From: an uncultured Bacilli bacterium
Lineage (GTDB): Bacteria > Bacillota_I > Bacilli_A > RFN20 > CAG-826
Direction: 5' to 3'
DNA length: 10,756 bases
Assembly (NCBI GenBank): GCA_934133115.1
Contig: CAKPAV010000032.1
Location: forward strand, 1 to 10,756
The number at the start of each line of letters is the position of its first letter. Positions within the stretch are counted from its first letter, which is position 1. Below, piece by piece: positions 1 through 6,724 of the stretch. The position numbers and the translations under genes are program-made. The notes below the pieces were generated by a model, which made no database searches, had not been told where the DNA came from, and saw nothing but the letters and a program-made list of their open reading frames with translations.

Positions 1-521
1 GTAAAAGCAATTTGTTTAATTATTCTTATTGTAATAACATTATCACCTTTATTTAAGTGCATTGTTCCTAAATTAACAGGAATAAAATGAGCCCATATTA
101 ATGGATTGTATGTGTAACCACCATCCGCATTTGTTGGAGTTTCTGATCCTGGTAAAATTATATCATCAGAAATAGTAAATGTTGTTCCATTAGTTTCAGC
201 ACTTATCATTTGATTCAATTGAATATCAGCCATTTTTACTGGTTTCCAACTAGCAACATCTTTTTCAATAACACCGCTTGATGCAGACATGATAACATTT
301 ACATCTCTTTCTTCATCTGACCAAACATGAACATTAAAAGCATTTCCACCTTTGATTTCGCCCATATATCCTTGACCAGAAGCATTTTTAGCATCTTCTT
401 TGTTTTTAGAATATAACATTGCACCTAATTGATTTCCTGAGTATTTTACTCTCTCTACATAAGTTCTATTAGTTGGAACAATTTCACTATTATTTATTAC
501 TTCTTCAGCTTCAACTAAATA
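1..521 (-). repeat. Binding module copy B (cut by window edge)
   Basis: Residues 485-657 of the left-edge protein form the second tandem copy of the binding module, starting at Tyr-Leu-Val-Glu-Ala-Glu. The copy is incomplete because the window ends inside it, just after the GDNVI strand. In a hand-aligned 40-residue core (from NASGQ to SGVI) it shares 28 identities with the lipoprotein copy and 23 with its own tandem neighbour. Confidence 0.8.
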
Positions 522-1973
522 GCCAATATTATCCACTAAATCAAATTTATCTATATTCATAGTACCCCATGATTTTGTAATTGTATCTAGGTTTTGAATT
601 GCATTTGTAATAGTCACATTAATTACATTATCTCCTTGATTAAGATTAACTGTGCCTATAGCTACTCTAACAAAATTCGCCCAAATACTAGGATCATATG
701 TGTACTTGCCATCTGCATTTGCAGGAGTTTCTGATCCAGGCAAAATAACATCATCACCGATAGATAGTGTATTACCATTTTGGGAAATTTTAATCATTTC
801 ATTTAATTTAATATCTCCCATTTTAACTGGTTGCCAACTAGCTATATCTTTTTCTATAACGCCACTAGATGCAGTCATATATAATGTCAATTGTTTTTCT
901 ACGCCTGAGAATATATGCAAATTGAAACTATTACCTTTTTTTACTTCGCCTAAATATGCTTGTCCAGATGCATTTTTAGCGTCAGCGCTATCATACTTAG
1001 CGTAATCAGTTCCACCTTCAGGCTTTAAGCCATATACAATTGGTTTCAATTCTTTGATTTCAGGATTGCATTTATCTCGTTCTATATAATTAACATTATT
1101 TATAGTTGGCTTTTCACCCTTACTATAAATGTTTTCTGCTTCAACATCATAAATATTATTAGCAATATTCATATTGAAATTCACACTATAATTTTTATAT
1201 TTAGCAGTAATAGTATGGTTTCCAACTTCAGTATATCCAATTGTGGTCAAATCAAGTTTTTCTTCGCCTTCATAAAATTCTAATTCTTCATTAGGAATTG
1301 CAGCAACTTTACTTCCGTTAGCGTCAAAACTAGATACTTCTAATTCATCAAATGTTATAGCTTGTCCTACAAGATAAGAAAAAGTCAATTCTTTAGTGAC
1401 TTGAATACCCGTGATTTTTCCTATTTGACTATCAAATTTATAAGAAGTCGTTTTATTTGCAATTATGCCACTTTCTCCATTAATAGTCATTTCTAGAGTT
1501 ATATCTTTATCTAAATATGAAGAATTTGCTTCAAATTTAATAGTATAACATGCCCAATAATAGTTGTTAGTATTTTCATCTTGCGCAGTTACTAATTCTT
1601 CGCCATTGTAATAATAGGTTTTTCCGTTTGAACTTATTCCTTTATACAAGGTTTTACATTCTAATGGTCTATCTTCTTTTCCTTCTACTTTTCGATTAAA
1701 AGTAATGCTTGTTACATCGCCTTTAACTGCAGTTGCAAATCTCAAATAAGAATTTGTGCCATCATTTCCAGATTGAGCATACATAATTGAGGTTTCAACT
1801 GTTGGAGTTACTACTTCATCTGTTTTTCTAATTTTCTTAATGTTATTTTCTTTACTGTATAAATCAGTAGCGGATTCTTCAAATCCATTTGATTTCATTT
1901 CACTTTTATTAACAATTATACCCGCTGTTAATAATGTAGCACTTAATGCAAATAATGCTAGTTGTTTTTTCAT
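1..1973 (-). CDS. Secreted protein with Ig-like domain and tandem carbohydrate-binding-like modules (3' end outside window)
   Basis: An open frame runs from ATG at 1973 to the left edge: 657 codons plus two bases, with no stop. The start follows a GGTGGTGAGC ribosome binding site and opens with Met-Lys-Lys and a hydrophobic stretch to about residue 21. This is a Sec-type signal or anchor without a lipobox Cys. Residues 55-184 are a beta-rich region I do not recognise. Residues 186-270 look like a bacterial Ig-like (Big_3-type) domain. Residues 275-484 and 485-657+ are two copies of a module also found once in the lipoprotein at 5282-6526. Each begins with a VEAE motif, has NASGQ-Y-GE in the middle and, in the complete copy, ends with NIDKF. 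This start and end resemble CBM6/CBM35-type binding modules. It is the last visible gene of the glycan operon, so I infer extracellular polysaccharide binding. Whether an enzyme domain or wall anchor follows cannot be seen. Confidence 0.85.
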   Translation of the reverse strand, partial: MKKQLALFALSATLLTAGIIVNKSEMKSNGFEESATDLYSKENNIKKIRKTDEVVTPTVETSIMYAQSGNDGTNSYLRFATAVKGDVTSITFNRKVEGKEDRPLECKTLYKGISSNGKTYYYNGEELVTAQDENTNNYYWACYTIKFEANSSYLDKDITLEMTINGESGIIANKTTSYKFDSQIGKITGIQVTKELTFSYLVGQAITFDELEVSSFDANGSKVAAIPNEELEFYEGEEKLDLTTIGYTEVGNHTITAKYKNYSVNFNMNIANNIYDVEAENIYSKGEKPTINNVNYIERDKCNPEIKELKPIVYGLKPEGGTDYAKYDSADAKNASGQAYLGEVKKGNSFNLHIFSGVEKQLTLYMTASSGVIEKDIASWQPVKMGDIKLNEMIKISQNGNTLSIGDDVILPGSETPANADGKYTYDPSIWANFVRVAIGTVNLNQGDNVINVTITNAIQNLDTITKSWGTMNIDKFDLVDNIGYLVEAEEVINNSEIVPTNRTYVERVKYSGNQLGAMLYSKNKEDAKNASGQGYMGEIKGGNAFNVHVWSDEERDVNVIMSASSGVIEKDVASWKPVKMADIQLNQMISAETNGTTFTISDDIILPGSETPTNADGGYTYNPLIWAHFIPVNLGTMHLNKGDNVITIRIIKQIAF
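522..1151 (-). repeat. Binding module copy A
   Basis: Residues 275-484 of the left-edge protein, a complete copy of about 210 residues. It starts with Tyr-Asp-Val-Glu-Ala-Glu-Asn and ends with Asn-Ile-Asp-Lys-Phe-Asp. It is the most divergent of the three: the core has Phe and Gly where copy B and the lipoprotein copy have Trp and Asp in the IWSD/VWSD segment. It also has a longer insertion after the VEAE strand. Confidence 0.8.
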
Positions 1974-1985
1974 ATTGCTCACCAC

Positions 1986-2111
1986 CTATAAAGTTTCATC
2001 TGGTTCTGAGGTAATAATATCTAAATTACTATCAACTTTAGATACACATATTACGTCTTCAACACTAATTGTTACGACATTTAAACTCGGCTCTAAATAA
2101 TTTTTTTTCAT
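1986..2111 (-). CDS. 41-residue YxxP-type small protein
   Basis: ATG at 2111 is preceded by a strong AAAGGAGC ribosome binding site, and 41 codons end in TAG at 1986. The peptide begins MKKNYLEPSLNVV, continues through VEDVICVS and ends in a short acidic tail (SEPDETL). There is no signal peptide or membrane segment, and one Cys (residue 22). The pattern K-x-Y-x-x-P-x-L-x-V with a later D-V-I-x-x-S matches, from memory, many short unannotated proteins of gut Bacillota that sit beside large surface-protein genes. The Y-x-x-P part also recalls the leader motif bound by RiPP recognition elements in lasso peptide systems. No modifying enzyme is visible in the window. It lies between the GH3 gene and the secreted binding protein, whose start is 12 nt downstream, so the pair is probably co-translated. 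Function is unknown; a leader-peptide or small accessory role is possible. Translation is well supported by the RBS and tight spacing. Confidence 0.7.
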   Translation of the reverse strand: MKKNYLEPSLNVVTISVEDVICVSKVDSNLDIITSEPDETL

Positions 2112-2133
2112 TTTAACGCTCCTTTTATTTATG

Positions 2134-2165
2134 CATATAACGGCATCGCAAAATGCCGTTATATT
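2134..2165. other. Intercistronic 11-12 bp hairpin
   Basis: Perfect inverted repeat with arms 2135-2145 and 2154-2164 (core AACGGCA/TGCCGTT). One more pair in the loop makes it 12 bp with a 6-nt loop. It lies just after the GH3 stop and before the RBS of the small protein. In the operon direction the hairpin is not followed by a U-tract. The T-rich stretch lies on the other strand (after 2164), where no gene needs a terminator. It is therefore better read as an mRNA processing or stabilising element, or a leaky terminator, than as a clean operon end. Confidence 0.6.
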
Positions 2166-2170
2166 TTTAA

Positions 2171-5100
2171 TTATTTATTATTCAATTCATCTAACTCTTT
2201 TTTCTTGTTAGCGAGTTGTATATTTAACACTTCGATGTCTTTCTTTAAAGACTCTATGCGTTTTTCTTTAGCTAATCTTTGTCTTTCTTTAGCTATGTCG
2301 TTAGCGTAACTATCATCTTTTTCTACACTTACAGAATCATAAGCTAATTTTTTAGGTTTTAAGATAAAGAATACCGCTAATCCAATTGCGCTAACAGCGA
2401 CAACATCTAAAGCAATTAATACTGGAATCCACCAAGCAAATACTGATTCAGTAGTACGAATACCTACTTCAACAGAATAGCGTGAATCATCACCTGCATC
2501 ATGTGTCTTAGCATATTGATATGTATCAATATATGTAAAGATAATATTTTTAGCTGCAGTTCTTGCACAAGCCATACTTGTAGCATCAGATGTATTTAAA
2601 GGTGCTTGGTTTCTACCTTTACTTGGGTTAAGCCACATATCATTACCTGCTTTTACACCTTGTTCTGGGTTCATTGCGCCTAATCCACCACCTGCAGAGT
2701 AGTCAGTAATAACTGTTCCTTTAAATCCCCATTCTGTACGTAATATTTGTGTTAAGCAAGGATAAGATGCACCTGCCCAAATACCACCAACACGATTAAA
2801 CGCTGACATAATTGCATTTGCGCCGCCTTCTTTAACCGCAATTTCAAATGGTTTTAAGTAATTTTCACGAAGATTTTGTTCAGTTACCCATGTGTTTAAT
2901 CCACCTGGATTTGGTCCTGGTTCAGAAAGAACAAAGTGTTTTAAGTAGCAATATAATCCGTTAGTTTTAGCGCCACGAATTACTTCTGCTGCTAATTTTC
3001 CTGAAATCACACCATCTTCACTATAATATTCATAGTTTCTTGCTGTATATGGTGAACGATGTAAGTTAACGCCTGGAGCATACCAACCATTAACACCAGT
3101 TGCTTGTGCCTCAACACCCATAGATAAGCCCATATTGAATGCTAATTCACTACTCCAAGTACAACCAATTAATGTTTCGCTTGGATAAGCAGTCCATTTT
3201 GATTTAGCACCAGAATCAGTTGGTGATAATACATTAGCGTTAAATCCTGCTGGACCATCAGTATCATATGCTCTTGCTTTACCAATAGATTCAATAGCTT
3301 GAGTTTCAAATCCTCCATCTTCAACAAGTGTTGTATAATCATCTAAAGACATTTGATCTAACAATGTGTTCCAAGTTGCACTATTATAATTTGATAGATC
3401 CTCAAACAATTCTTCATTAGCCTTTAACTTAGTTCCATTACCCTCTAAATCAGCTTTAGAAGCTTTAGAACCATCTTCTTTAGTTACTAATCTTAATCCA
3501 CTATCAACGCCTGTAGTAGGCATTGTGTTTGTATCATATACATCATTAATTTTGGTAGCCTTACCACCATCACCACTAGGATTTTTAGCATGTTCAGTTG
3601 GGAATGAACTAGCAAAATCACTACGTGTCATATAACTATTAGCGTTGACTGAACTACCATCTACCGGTAAGTCAAGATAAGCATTTTCACCTGTCATTCT
3701 ATTCTTAACAAATTGTTTGGTTTTTGGATCCATTTTATAAGTAATACCAATATTTTCTCCAGCGCTTTCAACTTTATAAGTTAGAACATTATTATCACAT
3801 TTCTTTAAGTTATGGGCATCAGTCATGAATTTAATTTCATAATTTCCTGGTTCTAATTCATAACCCTTAAATCCATTATTATTTTTATCATAGCAATCAT
3901 AACTTGCCATATCATAAGCATTAAAAGATAATTTTAATGTTTGACTTTGTCCTGGTTTTAATTCTGCTGTTTTACCAAAAGCTACTAAATTAGCAGATGA
4001 TTTTTCAATTCCGCCTTTTGTATAAGGAGGATTTACATAAATTTCAACTACATCTTTTCCAGCAACACTACCAGTATTAGTAACAACCACTTCAAATTCT
4101 AAAGTTCCTTTTTTAGTAATTGTAGTATCAGTAGTAATGGCACTAATTTCCCAATCAAATGTGGTATAGCTTAATCCATAACCAAATGGATATTGGACAA
4201 CACCATCATAACCTTTACCATAGCCATTATTAACATCTTTCCAATATCCTTCCGTATCAGCAGTTTCATACCACTTATAACCAAAATAGATATCTTCAAC
4301 ATATTGAATATGGCCTCCACTTTTAATGTAGTTAGAGTAAGATGCTGCCGTTTCTGGATCATAAGCATAAGTGTCAGATACTTTTCCAGATGGATTTGCT
4401 TTTCCCCATAAAATATCTGGAATTGCACGAGCACCTGATTGACCAGTTAAGCCAATATACAAAGCCGCGTTAACATTATCGCTATCAACAATGCCTAAAT
4501 GCATCGTATTACAAGAATTGATAAGCACAATAACGTTATCAAAATTTTCATGTGCCATCTTAATTAATTCATCTTCATATTTAGATGTTTCTAAGTATGT
4601 TCTTGAACTATCTGTTTCTGTGCCTTTTTCTGTTCTTAATGATTGGGTTAAAGGGATTTCTCCGATGTTTTCTCCACCATTTCTACTTAATACAATAATA
4701 GCTGTATTCGAGAATTCTTTAGCATTTTGTAACATTGCATCTGTATAGAAATCACGAGATGGTTCCGCTAATAGATAAGGTGAACCGGTATTATTTTCAC
4801 GTGTTCCAAATTTAGCAGAATCATAAGCAGATAAAATCTCTTTATTATATTCAATACCTGCTTTTTCTAAAGCGCCTGTTAAATCTACTCTTTTTTCAGC
4901 ATTGATAGTGGAAGATCCACTGCCAATACCTCTTAATAAGAATCCTTTTGTTGCAGCATAACCAAATAGATTAACTTTTGTAGTTTCTGCACTTAACGGT
5001 AAAGCTTTATTACCATTTTTTAAATTGCCGTTTTTAAGTAATACAATACCTTCCCTTTCGAGTTCTTGGCATAATTCATCACCAAGAGCAGAAGCTTTTT

Positions 5101-5263
5101 CTACTTCTTCTCCATTGAAAGATACCCCATTACCACATAAAGCTTTAGTGATAACGCCGCTATAAGTATCGCATACAATATTGCCAGCAATAATTCCACC
5201 TAATAAAACTCCTAAACCAACTAGTCCAACAATTTTACCAGGTCCTAATTTTGCTATTTTCAT
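2171..5263 (-). CDS. Membrane-anchored, circularly permuted glycoside hydrolase family 3
   Basis: 1030 residues; ATG at 5263 follows AAGGAGTT, 18 nt after the lipoprotein stop. GH3 enzymes hydrolyse beta-linked sugars from non-reducing ends with retention. Order seen: transmembrane segment about 10-30; GH3 C-terminal-type domain about 65-360 (GIVLLKN, ALPL, RNGGE); fibronectin III-like domain about 363-500 (GYGLSYT onward); a linker to about 620; GH3 N-terminal-type catalytic barrel about 625-880; transmembrane segment about 943-967; then a lysine/glutamate-rich cytoplasmic coiled coil to the end. Landmarks are DTDGP (667-671), RNYEYYSED (742-750), KHF (775-777), probable nucleophile Asp854 in VITDY and probable acid/base Glu198. 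Standard GH3 proteins have the barrel first; permuted forms are known from Ruminococcus and Butyrivibrio. The enzyme should face outward with both termini in the cytoplasm. Substrate (glucoside, xyloside or other) cannot be told from sequence. Confidence 0.93.
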   Translation of the reverse strand: MKIAKLGPGKIVGLVGLGVLLGGIIAGNIVCDTYSGVITKALCGNGVSFNGEEVEKASALGDELCQELEREGIVLLKNGNLKNGNKALPLSAETTKVNLFGYAATKGFLLRGIGSGSSTINAEKRVDLTGALEKAGIEYNKEILSAYDSAKFGTRENNTGSPYLLAEPSRDFYTDAMLQNAKEFSNTAIIVLSRNGGENIGEIPLTQSLRTEKGTETDSSRTYLETSKYEDELIKMAHENFDNVIVLINSCNTMHLGIVDSDNVNAALYIGLTGQSGARAIPDILWGKANPSGKVSDTYAYDPETAASYSNYIKSGGHIQYVEDIYFGYKWYETADTEGYWKDVNNGYGKGYDGVVQYPFGYGLSYTTFDWEISAITTDTTITKKGTLEFEVVVTNTGSVAGKDVVEIYVNPPYTKGGIEKSSANLVAFGKTAELKPGQSQTLKLSFNAYDMASYDCYDKNNNGFKGYELEPGNYEIKFMTDAHNLKKCDNNVLTYKVESAGENIGITYKMDPKTKQFVKNRMTGENAYLDLPVDGSSVNANSYMTRSDFASSFPTEHAKNPSGDGGKATKINDVYDTNTMPTTGVDSGLRLVTKEDGSKASKADLEGNGTKLKANEELFEDLSNYNSATWNTLLDQMSLDDYTTLVEDGGFETQAIESIGKARAYDTDGPAGFNANVLSPTDSGAKSKWTAYPSETLIGCTWSSELAFNMGLSMGVEAQATGVNGWYAPGVNLHRSPYTARNYEYYSEDGVISGKLAAEVIRGAKTNGLYCYLKHFVLSEPGPNPGGLNTWVTEQNLRENYLKPFEIAVKEGGANAIMSAFNRVGGIWAGASYPCLTQILRTEWGFKGTVITDYSAGGGLGAMNPEQGVKAGNDMWLNPSKGRNQAPLNTSDATSMACARTAAKNIIFTYIDTYQYAKTHDAGDDSRYSVEVGIRTTESVFAWWIPVLIALDVVAVSAIGLAVFFILKPKKLAYDSVSVEKDDSYANDIAKERQRLAKEKRIESLKKDIEVLNIQLANKKKELDELNNK

Positions 5264-5281
5264 ATATATTTAACTCCTTAA

Positions 5282-6526
5282 CTAGTCTTTGAATTGAACT
5301 TCAAATTTATCAATGTTTAATGTACCTGCTCCACTAGTTTTACCACCAGTGAAAGCCATATCACCAATTAATTCAATGCTAATTACATTATCGCCTTCTA
5401 ATAAATCCATTTCACCAAAGGCAACATCAATAAAGTTTACCCAAGCAAAAGGATTATAAGTATAAGTACCATCTTCATTAGGTTTAGTAACGAATCCTGG
5501 TAAAATTACATCATCCGCAATTTCTACTTTCTTGCCATTTGCGGTTGCACTAATCATTTTATTTAATTGAATATCCCAAGTCTCTAATGGCCTCCAAGTT
5601 TGGTCACTATCCACTTTAATAACTCCGCTTGCTGCGGTCATGATAATATCAGCTTTTCTTTCTACATCTGACCAAATATGAATGTCAAATGCATTTCCTT
5701 TTTTAATCTCGCCTAAATATCCCTGTCCAGATGCATTAATTGCTTCTGGTTTATTACCGCTTGAATATAACATTGTGCCTAGTTGAACACCGCTATATTT
5801 AACTCTTTGTAAATAGTTTTTGTCGCCTTCTTTAACTTCATCAGCGTTTTTAATATTTTCTGCTTCAATACGATATCCGTTATATACTTCAATTTCAAAT
5901 GAAACACTTTGACCTTTATAAGTAATTTTAATGGTATGTTTTCCTTTTTCTAAAACAATGCCTTCGCCTTTAATAGCATTAGTTACATCTTTACCATCAA
6001 TTTTAACTTCATAAACATCGATTACTTTTTCTGTTCCATCTTCAAATTTAGCGGTTACTTCTAATCCATTTAAATTAAATTTATCACCTGTTGGATATAA
6101 TAATGTTGATAATGGCTTAGTAATTTCAATAGAAGTAACACCAATCACTGAAATTGTAATTGGAACATCAACACTAACTCCTTCATATGTTACTTTGATT
6201 GATTTAGTTTCAGCGGTAATTGGAGTCTTATCATATGTGATGCCATCATTATAACGAACATCTTCATCAATACCATGACTCCAAGTAGCTTTAAGAACAA
6301 TACCTTTAGGGTCAAAGACTTCTCCTTCTAAATATGTTGTTTTAGCAGGCATTGTAACAATTTCTAGTTTGACTACATATGGATCAGAATCATCTATAGA
6401 TGTTGATGCACTAGTAGTGGGCTTATTTGTGCTTTGGCTAGGTTTTGGATCACCACAACTAGTCATAAGATTAGCGCCTAAAATAATCGACCCCATTAAC
6501 AAAGTTTTTAATAATTTATTTTTCAT
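5282..6526 (-). CDS. Surface lipoprotein with two Ig-like domains and one carbohydrate-binding-like module
   Basis: 414 residues; ATG at 6526 follows AAAGGAA. The N-terminus is a lipoprotein signal with Lys residues, a hydrophobic core and a lipobox ending at Cys24 (LMTSCG). Met at -3 is slightly unusual. A Ser/Thr-rich linker (28-48) follows. Residues 51-126 and 130-214 are two bacterial Ig-like repeats of Big_3 type, with motifs such as TTYLEGEVFDPKG and VTYEGVSV. Residues 218-414 are a module beginning IEAEN and ending NIDKFEV, the boundary strands typical of CBM6/CBM35-like folds. The same module occurs twice in the protein at 1-1973. The protein has no visible catalytic domain and is not a typical transporter solute-binding protein. 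As first gene of the operon and 18 nt before the GH3 enzyme, it probably captures the enzyme's substrate at the membrane surface. The ligand is unknown. Confidence 0.9.
   Translation of the reverse strand: MKNKLLKTLLMGSIILGANLMTSCGDPKPSQSTNKPTTSASTSIDDSDPYVVKLEIVTMPAKTTYLEGEVFDPKGIVLKATWSHGIDEDVRYNDGITYDKTPITAETKSIKVTYEGVSVDVPITISVIGVTSIEITKPLSTLLYPTGDKFNLNGLEVTAKFEDGTEKVIDVYEVKIDGKDVTNAIKGEGIVLEKGKHTIKITYKGQSVSFEIEVYNGYRIEAENIKNADEVKEGDKNYLQRVKYSGVQLGTMLYSSGNKPEAINASGQGYLGEIKKGNAFDIHIWSDVERKADIIMTAASGVIKVDSDQTWRPLETWDIQLNKMISATANGKKVEIADDVILPGFVTKPNEDGTYTYNPFAWVNFIDVAFGEMDLLEGDNVISIELIGDMAFTGGKTSGAGTLNIDKFEVQFKD
5285..5875 (-). repeat. Binding module copy in the lipoprotein
   Basis: Residues 218-414 of the lipoprotein, the third copy of the module in the window and complete to the protein C-terminus. 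Shared landmarks with the other copies are the EAE start, RVKYSG-QLG-ML (also in copy B), NASGQ-Y-GE, ASSGVI/AASGVI, DDVILPG, DG-YTY-P--W--F, GDNVI, and NIDKF at the end in copy A. Confidence 0.8.
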
Positions 6527-6539
6527 ACTGTGTTCCTTT

Positions 6540-6583
6540 CTAGTTGCAACTAGTTTGTGCTAGCAACTATTGTCCTACGGACA
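6540..6583 (-). promoter_or_regulatory. Structured leader just upstream of the lipoprotein RBS
   Basis: A perfect 14-bp palindrome CTAGTTGCAACTAG (6540-6553) abuts the AAAGGAA ribosome binding site. One of its arms (6541-6547) can pair instead with 6563-6569 (7 bp, TAGTTGC/GCAACTA). A separate small hairpin TGTCC-tac-GGACA lies at 6571-6583. In RNA the first two pairings are mutually exclusive. This could be a protein operator or a translational control element. No binding protein can be named from the sequence. Confidence 0.4.
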
Positions 6584-6596
6584 CCTTAAACTTAAA

Positions 6597-6610
6597 TGAA
6601 AGCGGTTTTT
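6597..6610 (+). promoter_or_regulatory. cre-like LacI-family half site
   Basis: TGAAAGCGGTTTTT matches the CcpA cre pattern TGWAANCGNTNWCA at all fixed positions except the final CA. It lies about 70-85 bp upstream of the lipoprotein start, where a catabolite or LacI-type repressor would act. The match is half-site quality, so it is only a candidate. Confidence 0.25.
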
Positions 6611-6669
6611 TTACAATGTTTTATGCATATGTTGTTGTTTAGATTTCATATCCTGTATTTAACGACAAG

Positions 6670-6702
6670 AAAAAAAGTCTTGAAAGTAATCGCTTTCAAG
6701 AC
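6670..6702 (-). terminator. Intrinsic terminator of the two-component operon
   Basis: Perfect 10-bp stem (arms 6677-6686 and 6693-6702, GTCTTGAAAG/CTTTCAAGAC) with a 6-nt loop. On the minus strand it is followed directly by seven T (6670-6676). It starts 23 nt after the histidine kinase stop. It separates kinase transcription from the glycan operon, which must therefore have its own promoter between about 6584 and 6670, or receive read-through. Confidence 0.9.
6685..6698 (-). promoter_or_regulatory. cre-like operator embedded in the terminator
   Basis: On the minus strand TGAAAGCGATTACT fits TGWAANCGNTNWCA at every position but the last. It coincides with the terminator stem and loop, and symmetry is continued by TTTCA. 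Because the stem itself constrains the sequence, the match could be coincidental. If real, it would place a CcpA/LacI-family site upstream of the glycan operon. Confidence 0.3.
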
Positions 6703-6724
6703 CATAGAATTAACAAAAATGGCA

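Noticed and set aside
652..2100. Plus-strand reading frames of 86-117 codons within 652-1005 and 1840-2100
   Set aside because: They lie opposite the continuous minus-strand secreted protein and the 41-residue gene, lack ribosome binding sites, and their products are low-complexity antisense translations.
4171..4748. Additional frames inside the GH3 gene on both strands
   Set aside because: They overlap a fully conserved GH3 domain, have no RBS and show no domain features.
6369..6563. Plus-strand frame over the lipoprotein signal peptide
   Set aside because: Antisense shadow of the lipoprotein N-terminus; hydrophobicity comes from the complementary signal sequence.
6527..6670. LytTR-type direct repeats upstream of the lipoprotein
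   Set aside because: TAGTTGC occurs twice 17 bp apart and TAAGTTTAA once, but neither spacing nor sequence fits the usual paired 9-bp repeats about 21-22 bp apart.
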